Shown piece after piece: positions 58,681 to 64,000 of a stretch of 64,000 bases of DNA. The notes under the pieces were generated by a model. It did not search any database, was not told the DNA's origin, and worked only from the letters and a program-made list of their open reading frames with translations. Positions within the stretch are counted from its first letter, which is position 1, and each line of letters begins with the position of its first letter. The stretch comes from Tetrastigma voinierianum (lineage: Eukaryota; Streptophyta; Magnoliopsida; Vitales; Vitaceae), in the NCBI GenBank assembly GCA_016808115.1, contig JAEQBH010006404.1:1-64000 (forward strand), given 5' to 3'. The translations under genes and the position numbers were made by a program.

Positions 58681-59379
58681 GCTTCAAATCGATGCTAGTG
58701 TCGGTGTGCAATGACGGAGCTAAGGTCTCGGTGCGGCTTGACAGATGGTTGTCCGGCTAAATCATGTCGGCTTGCGACATCACCGACAAATACACCACCT
58801 TAGGTCCTGCAGCTTCCTTTGCGCAGCTTCCGTCTGTCACGACTTGACCCTTTCTGGCCTACGGCTGTCGATGCGGTCTTCTTGGGAGTGCTTGTATAGC
58901 ACCCGAGAAAGCAGCGGATTTCCTGCAACGTCTTAGGGTGTGGAGGAATGAGCAGTATACTCTTACGTCACTACGGTAGCGGGGGTGCATTGTCCCGAAG
59001 TCTTGGGATCACGATCTCACCGGGGCGATCCGTCGCTCGTGCTCGATCCTGCATTTTTAGTCTTGAAACTAGTGTGAATGGCGAGTCTTAACCTCTTCGA
59101 AGGTGGGAGCGGTATCCCTCTGGCCTGACACGGTGTCGGGTTGTTTGTCTCTCACGGATTTTCTCTCTCGCCAATTCGGGCGGAGTCCCGACCATGGAGT
59201 CCGTACTCCGTGGCGAAGTCCTACGATCACATCTGAGATGAATGACTTCAGGCCATTCTCATGTCTCTCGTAATGCCCGACCCGATCCCGAGAACTACGT
59301 ATCTGAAGATTGACATTGAGGTCTCTCCCGGCGCATCAACGCACACCGACCTTCGCTAGGTCATTTGACACTCACGTCT

Positions 59380-60090
59380 TGGCACGTGTCACATCTGGCC
59401 TCGATGATTGCTTCATGTTTGCGGCTTAGTGTCTGTTGATGGTCTCTTAACGGTGTAAAAAAAAAAGACATCCTCGGTGATACCATTGCTCTCCACTCTA
59501 GCTGGGAGTAGATCGAATGTAATAAATACGAAAAGGCCCAGTGGCCCGGTCTAATGGGGTTGGGCATCGCATGCGTGAATCCGTGAATCTTATTGCGCGA
59601 TGTCGATCCCTGAGGGCATCGCGAAATGGCTTCAAAGTACCATGCTTGGCGTCCACTACTTGCCGTCTTAGGATATCGTCTCCCCCAACCCTAGTTGATG
59701 GTAACCGGTCGCGAATGTACATCTTGGAGTGAACTTCGCTCCTCTCGGCCAATCGAGTAATCGGTAATCCTCATTGATAGGTGCCAGATTCTTGATGTCT
59801 TTCCTGTTCAAATATCCGTCGTCAATGCACGGTCGAAGGGTCTTGTCCCTCTTTTATGATTAGGCTGGAGCGCCCGGTGGTACCGATCACAATGAGCTCC
59901 TTGTCGATAACTCCTTTGCGGACTCGGGTTCTGACTCGGTAGGTGCCTTATCATCAGCGAGTGGCAGATGGGTGTAGTACCAGTGTATGGCTCAGCCCGC
60001 GGGTCTGTCCTACCTCGGCATTTATTTTGTGTGGGAGGTAGTCCGGTGAACTCATGCGGAAAAAAAAACATCCACGCTGTGTGCATATTT
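59380..60090 (-). pseudogene. Reverse transcriptase of Tekay-like element
   Basis: HEFTGLPPTQNKCRG near 60050 corresponds to the pre-RT 'ELPGLPP' block. LRPCIDDGYLNRKDIKNL near 59840 and LLDWPRGAKF follow, then GYHQLGLGET near 59710. The YxDD region lies near 59530 but is unreadable in one frame. DHQQTLSRKHEAIIEARCDTC near 59430 corresponds to the block after the catalytic site. At least five frame changes are required. Confidence 0.78.
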
Positions 60091-60177
60091 GCTAGGGGGC
60101 GGGATCTGGTACGGGTGTATGCGCCCTACAGGGTGTAGGGCTGGCGCTAACTTGGCCAGAGCCGATGTCACGACGAA

Positions 60178-60505
60178 CTACGGACTAAAATACCTGCATC
60201 TGGGCAATGTCGTATTTGTCCCCTTGAAATTCATCTGATGCAGATGCGTGTGCTGGCGGTAACTCTCATGCAGCTCACGGTCGAATGCTTGACCTGTGAG
60301 GCGTGATGATCCATCCCGAGGGATTTTTTGTGACGCTGAACTCGGAAACTTGTGACCATAATCTGGTCCCTTTGTGGAGTAGAGTCCTCGAGATCTCGAC
60401 TCACAGCCTCCCGACATATCATCCTGGCCCCCTGCTTTGGTCCCAGGAGAACTCACACTCTCTTTCACCACTTCTTTCACGGGTGCCGAGGTCCTTGCCA
60501 TTTCA
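60178..60505 (-). pseudogene. Protease / end of gag of Tekay-like element
   Basis: A frame starting MARTSAPVKEVVKE runs from 60501 to 60178. In an adjacent frame KKSLGMDHHASQVKHSTVSC fits the 'ILGMDWL...DC' block that ends gypsy proteases. The active-site D-S/T-G triplet is not visible. Annotation rests on position and this short block. Confidence 0.5.
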
Positions 60506-60850
60506 CCATATTTTGGGCCTCATTCTTTGGTAAACACGTAAGGCCCCAATTGGCTCCCCCAGTCCCGGCCGGAGAATTGTCTTTCCATGGCCTCGCTTTC
60601 TCTGATGCTGAACCCAGTGGTCGGCCGCGTGTGAATGCTCGTGAGAATGTCAGGATGATGAGTCTAAACCTGCGGGAGTTTACTAGAGTTTTATTTTGCC
60701 GCTAGTACGTGCGATAGCGACCTTTGCGACACACACGGCCTCTCTCGAGCCCCGATCAAATGTCGGCGGGCGGTCGGTGTCGGTGGTTTGGCCAGGAGAT
60801 GCCAGTGGACGTCTCCCATGTCTCAATCTCTACCCCAGCCATTTACATAA

Positions 60851-61375
60851 TTAACGTAGTATGAGAATCATTTTTAACTTTCATTTAGTCTAACTAGTAT
60901 CACGAATCGCGTTGCTAGTAGACTTGTGACCATGGTGACAGTTCATTTCAGGTGTGGCCCAATTTCAACCGCTCAATTTATTTATTTGATAAGGTTAAGT
61001 TCTCTTGTTCATTTCGATTATTGAATCCTGGTCGCCAGTTCACCTTGTAGCATTCACCACACATTCCTATACGCATTACCGCAGCTATATAATTTCCTAC
61101 ATGACTCACAGCGCGATCACGATTTGAATGGTAGTTAAATCCCGATACTGGTATTGTCTACAGACATAATCCACGACCGAGACACTAATCATACACTTAA
61201 CTCATTTGTATCACATGTCCAGTTTCGCATTTAAAATATTGTTTTTCATGAAAATTTTATTTTCGAAAAAATTTTATCAAAATTTATTTGATTTTAAATA
61301 TTTTAAAAATATTTTTCGAAAATTTACCAGATGAGCGGTGTTCATGAGGCAGGTTCCCGCGAACAATGTCAAAAT
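60851..61375. other. Spacer, nothing recognised
   Basis: AT-rich with TTTTCGAAAA palindromes near 61260 and 61313. No coding block is recognised. Confidence 0.5.
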
Positions 61376-61800
61376 TATTCGGGAGAAAATGGTGAGCCGG
61401 ATAGCGGGCCTAGTGCGAGGTGCCGCGGCCGCGTGCCGGCCGCGACGCCCGGGCCCGCCCGGCGCTGGGCGAGCGGCCGGCGCCTCTGCGGCGCTGCCTT
61501 TGCCCGCGTGCCGCCTTGCCCGTATCCGTACACCGTCTGCCCGCCTTTCTTTACTACTTGCTTTGTGTGCCACTGCAGCAGCGTCGCCCGGCGTGCACAC
61601 TGCGCTACTGCGCCCGCCGCGCTACGCTGCGCCCGCGCCGCGCCTCTGCCTTCGCGCGCTGAGCCCAGCGCCAGCGCACACTTTGTGCGCCGAGCGCACA
61701 CCTCGATCGCGATCTCCGTGGTGTATCGTGGCCGCCGCCTGCCCTCTCGCGTACATTTGTGCCGCGATACGATCTTTGCATTGTGTCTGGTTCGCAACAC
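61376..61800. other. GC-rich island of unknown origin
   Basis: Roughly 400 bp with very high GC content and dense CpG (GCCGCGGCC, GCGCCCGCGCC), standing between AT-rich neighbours. Long frames exist in at least five of six frames, as expected from a stop-poor GC-rich sequence, so none is credible on length alone. No domain is recognised. It may be an untranslated leader or subterminal part of a retroelement, or a captured host CpG-rich segment. Confidence 0.6.
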
Positions 61801-61920
61801 GCCCGGCGACACAATATAATTTTACATTGCGATACAGCCACGCTTCGGCGATTGTATTCGCGATACACATAACCCTCAACCTTTAAGTTGCAATACATTA
61901 TTTTTCTTGCAATACAAATG
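61758..61920 (+). repeat. Series of GCGATAC / GCAATACA motifs
   Basis: GCGATAC occurs at 61764, 61829 and 61860 and GCAATACA at 61890 and 61909. The spacings are 65, 31, 30 and 19. The two word forms differ by the C-to-T type change expected at a methylated CpG. Confidence 0.65.
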
Positions 61921-62059
61921 GGCAGTAGCCCATTTCAATTTTTCTGCACAGGTTTTTTTTTTTTTTTTTCATTATAATTATATATTTATATATTTCCATT
62001 ATTTCCATCACTTGGAAAAATCACTAAAATCACTAAAAATCATATTTTTTCATACTCTT

Positions 62060-62480
62060 TAATACTCAAATAAATTTATAAAAATTTATTTAACCCCCAT
62101 TCTTAAATTTTACACCATATATAAAACCTTAGAAAATTATTTTCACTCTATGAAATAAATTTATAAAAATTTATTTTTAACTTCAAAATTTTCCCTTTGA
62201 AAAATTTTCTCGCTCACATAAAATTTATAAAATTTATTTACTGTAGATTTGTGATTTTACCGCTTGTAAATCTTGTAGAAAATTATTTTACTCCCTCCCT
62301 TATAACGAATAAATTTAACAAAAAATTTATTTTCTTTACTTAAATTTCTTCTCATTCCAAACAACCCAAATAAATTTTGTAGATTTATTTTATTTAATTT
62401 TCTTCAGTTTTACACTGTAAAACCTTAAAAATTAAATTTCTTCACCTCTAAACGAAATAAATTCTTCCAATTTATTTTCA
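62060..62480. repeat. Array of AAATAAATTT...AAATTTATTT palindromes
   Basis: Imperfect palindromes occur near 62069, 62152, 62219, 62306, 62368 and 62456, about 60-90 bp apart, each with an AAATAAATTT-type left arm and an AAATTTATTT-type right arm. The sequence between them also shows weak similarity (TTTTAC.C..TATAAAACCTT-like). The array ends about 200 bp before the LTR that begins at 62679. Confidence 0.7.
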
Positions 62481-62678
62481 TTTATTCTCTTTGTTCAAGT
62501 TTTGTACACAGTACACTCCAAATATTTTTCTAAGATATTTCCTTAACTCATCTATGTGCTAATCACCAAACACACAACATTATAACACTTTACAAACCAT
62601 TTTATACACACAATTACACACCAAACACCAAATAATTCACAAAATCACCTGAGAAAACACATCGACACACGTGCGTAG

Positions 62679-64000
62679 TGTGAAACCCGAATCAAGATTT
62701 TTGGATAAAGGGGTAAAATAGAAATTTCGGTTGAAAATCGGAATTTTCTAGATCTCGATGTGAAAGCGGACTTCTCGTTTGGAAATCGTCTCACGAGGGA
62801 GATTTAGCTACCACGTCGAGATTTCGTTGGGTCGAAGGTGGTCGGGATTTCCACGTTTCGGCGTGGGGTGTCGGATGACGCTGGCAAGATAAGGGGATGC
62901 CACTTGGCACCATAAAGAAGTGGCATGACCTTCAAAAGTAATGGCTCACAATTAGCCATGTGGGGAGAAGGGTTATGGCTCGCGTTGAAGCAACGGGTGC
63001 GTGATGTCGTTAAAGTGGATTTATGAAATAAAGTAAAGGGATGGAAAAGGAAGTATGCGTTTGGCTTGAGGAAGGAGGGAGAAATTCGCCATTTGAGCGG
63101 ATGATGATTTCTTGGGGTGAGAAAATGACCAATAAGGAGAAGAGAAAATGGAGAGAAATGAGGAGAAAATGAAGAAGAAAATGAGAAGAGAAAGGAGAAA
63201 AAGAAAAGAAAAGCAAAAGTAAAGAATAAAGAAGCGAAAGGAAGGGAAAAGCGTGGAGAGGAAGAAAGAAAGTGGATACGGGGCTTTGTTCTTCATTTTT
63301 AGGGAGCATCTTCCTTCTCTACAGATTTGTAGAGCGTCAGACCCAGGTCGAGATTCCTTCGAGACAAAGAAGGAAAGCGTTACACACGGAGAGGAGACGA
63401 CACGTGAGTTTCCGGTTTTGGGAGTTTCTTCAACTTCGAGAGGTAAGGATATTTTCCTACTTGGTTTGCCACCTTTAAAAGGCATAATGGTAGGGGTTCT
63501 AACATGGGAGGCGTGAGAGCCATGTGAATTAGTTCGAGCCTTAGGACTAAGGGTATGGATTTCATGGCCAGGTTGCATATTTGTGGGAGTTAGGGCTTTG
63601 CGGCGAAGGTTTCTAGATGTTATGATTTGTTGATGAGATGTGATGATTGGAGTTAATATGGTTCATGTTTGTGAAGGCGGTGGTCTCTGTTGAATGGTCG
63701 AGATTGGTGACCTTGTTGTGTGTTATGGCTTTGCTTGAATAACATGCTAAGTGTGGGATTGTGATATTGATGCATGCTTTTGATGTATTAATATGTTTTG
63801 CATGGAAGTAGATTATATGTATCGATTATAATTATCCATGAATAATGTAAATGTTTCATGTAGTGCTCATTCATGCATGTAACATGAGAAAATGCATTGG
63901 CATCATCACATTTCATATACCGCAGTCGTCACATCGCGTCGGTCGATTGTGGGTGCGGGGCAGGTTTATTCATTAGTGTTGGTGAGTGGGTCATGAACTC
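62679..64000 (+). repeat. LTR related to the solo LTR, plus orientation, cut by window edge
   Basis: It starts TGTGAAACCCGAATCAAGAT and shares with 34484-36452 the order GGTAAAAT..AATTTCGGTT, TCTAGATCTCG, TCGTCTC, GAGTTTC(T/C)TCAAC(T/C)TCGAG and CCTACTTGG. The purine-rich frames at 63010-63578 are shadows. Whether it is a solo LTR or the 5' LTR of an element continuing to the right cannot be told. Confidence 0.78.

Larger units (their letters stand above)
57275..60850 (-). mobile_element. Internal region of Tekay-like gypsy element, degenerate
   Basis: Reading down the minus strand from about 60500: protease tail, RT, weak RNase H, integrase, then the LTR at 57274. This is the gypsy pol order. 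Every domain is fragmented by frame changes, more so than in the other elements of the window. The 5' LTR and most of gag are not found; sequence above 60850 no longer looks like this element. Two A9-A10 runs interrupt coding blocks at 59457-59466 and 60060-60068. Confidence 0.82.

Noticed and set aside
61331..61898. Several 80-180 aa frames on both strands
   Set aside because: The sequence is so GC-rich that stops are rare in all frames. No domain, splice signal or homolog was recognised.
63010..63578. 185-aa minus-strand frame rich in Phe, Leu and Ser
   Set aside because: It is the complement of a purine-rich part of an LTR; composition alone explains the membrane-like look.

Overview
The window looks like nuclear DNA of a flowering plant, most probably a eudicot. 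It has long AT-rich introns and spacers, fragments of plant host genes (COG7, EXO70A1-like, RhoGDI-like, an RPM1-type NLR, a lectin-type receptor kinase) and many plant retroelements (Ty3/gypsy lineages resembling Reina, Tat and Tekay; L1-type LINEs; a hAT element). There are no operons, ribosome binding sites, CRISPR arrays or phage genes. I found no tRNA or rRNA gene by eye. Nearly every coding region carries frameshifts or stops, so the window reads as a transposon-rich, decaying segment. An imperfectly polished assembly could add to that impression.

Layout. 1-3.7 kb: minus-strand Ty3/gypsy element (Reina-like) running off the left edge, followed by a LINE fragment (4.15-4.68 kb). 7.6-19.1 kb: plus-strand COG7-like gene with nine recognisable exons, no first exon, and a LINE inside one intron. 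19.4-30.8 kb: a mosaic of short segmental duplications, small host-gene fragments (RhoGDI-like, alanine-rich ORF, EXO70 exon, NLR fragment), a possible CACTA-type subterminal repeat cluster and a LINE tail whose empty site survives in the paralogous copy. 30.8-32.1 kb: hAT-like non-autonomous element with an 8-bp target duplication. 34.5-36.5 kb: solo LTR with a perfect 5-bp target duplication. 36.9-38.5 kb: first copy of a 1.6 kb duplication containing a foldback element. 38.66-51.40 kb: a complete but degenerate Tat-like LTR retrotransposon with LTRs, PBS, gag-pol, 62-bp repeats, a 6 kb 3' region, PPT and a perfect ATTAT target duplication. 52.9-53.6 kb: another LINE fragment. 53.6-55.2 kb: second copy of the 1.6 kb duplication, cut at its end by a minus-strand Tekay-like element (LTR 55.17-57.27 kb, pol 57.4-60.5 kb). 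61.4-62.5 kb: a GC-rich island, a motif series and an array of AT palindromes. 62.68 kb to the end: a plus-strand LTR related to the solo LTR.

No host gene appears intact and nothing points to a new multi-gene system. The value of the window is structural: nested insertions with target duplications, two insertions whose pre-insertion sequence survives in a paralog, LTRs with a 100-bp perfectly conserved core in otherwise diverged sequence, and a foldback whose paralog is locally scrambled. Coordinates of diverged features are approximate except where a terminal dinucleotide, splice site or target duplication is stated.
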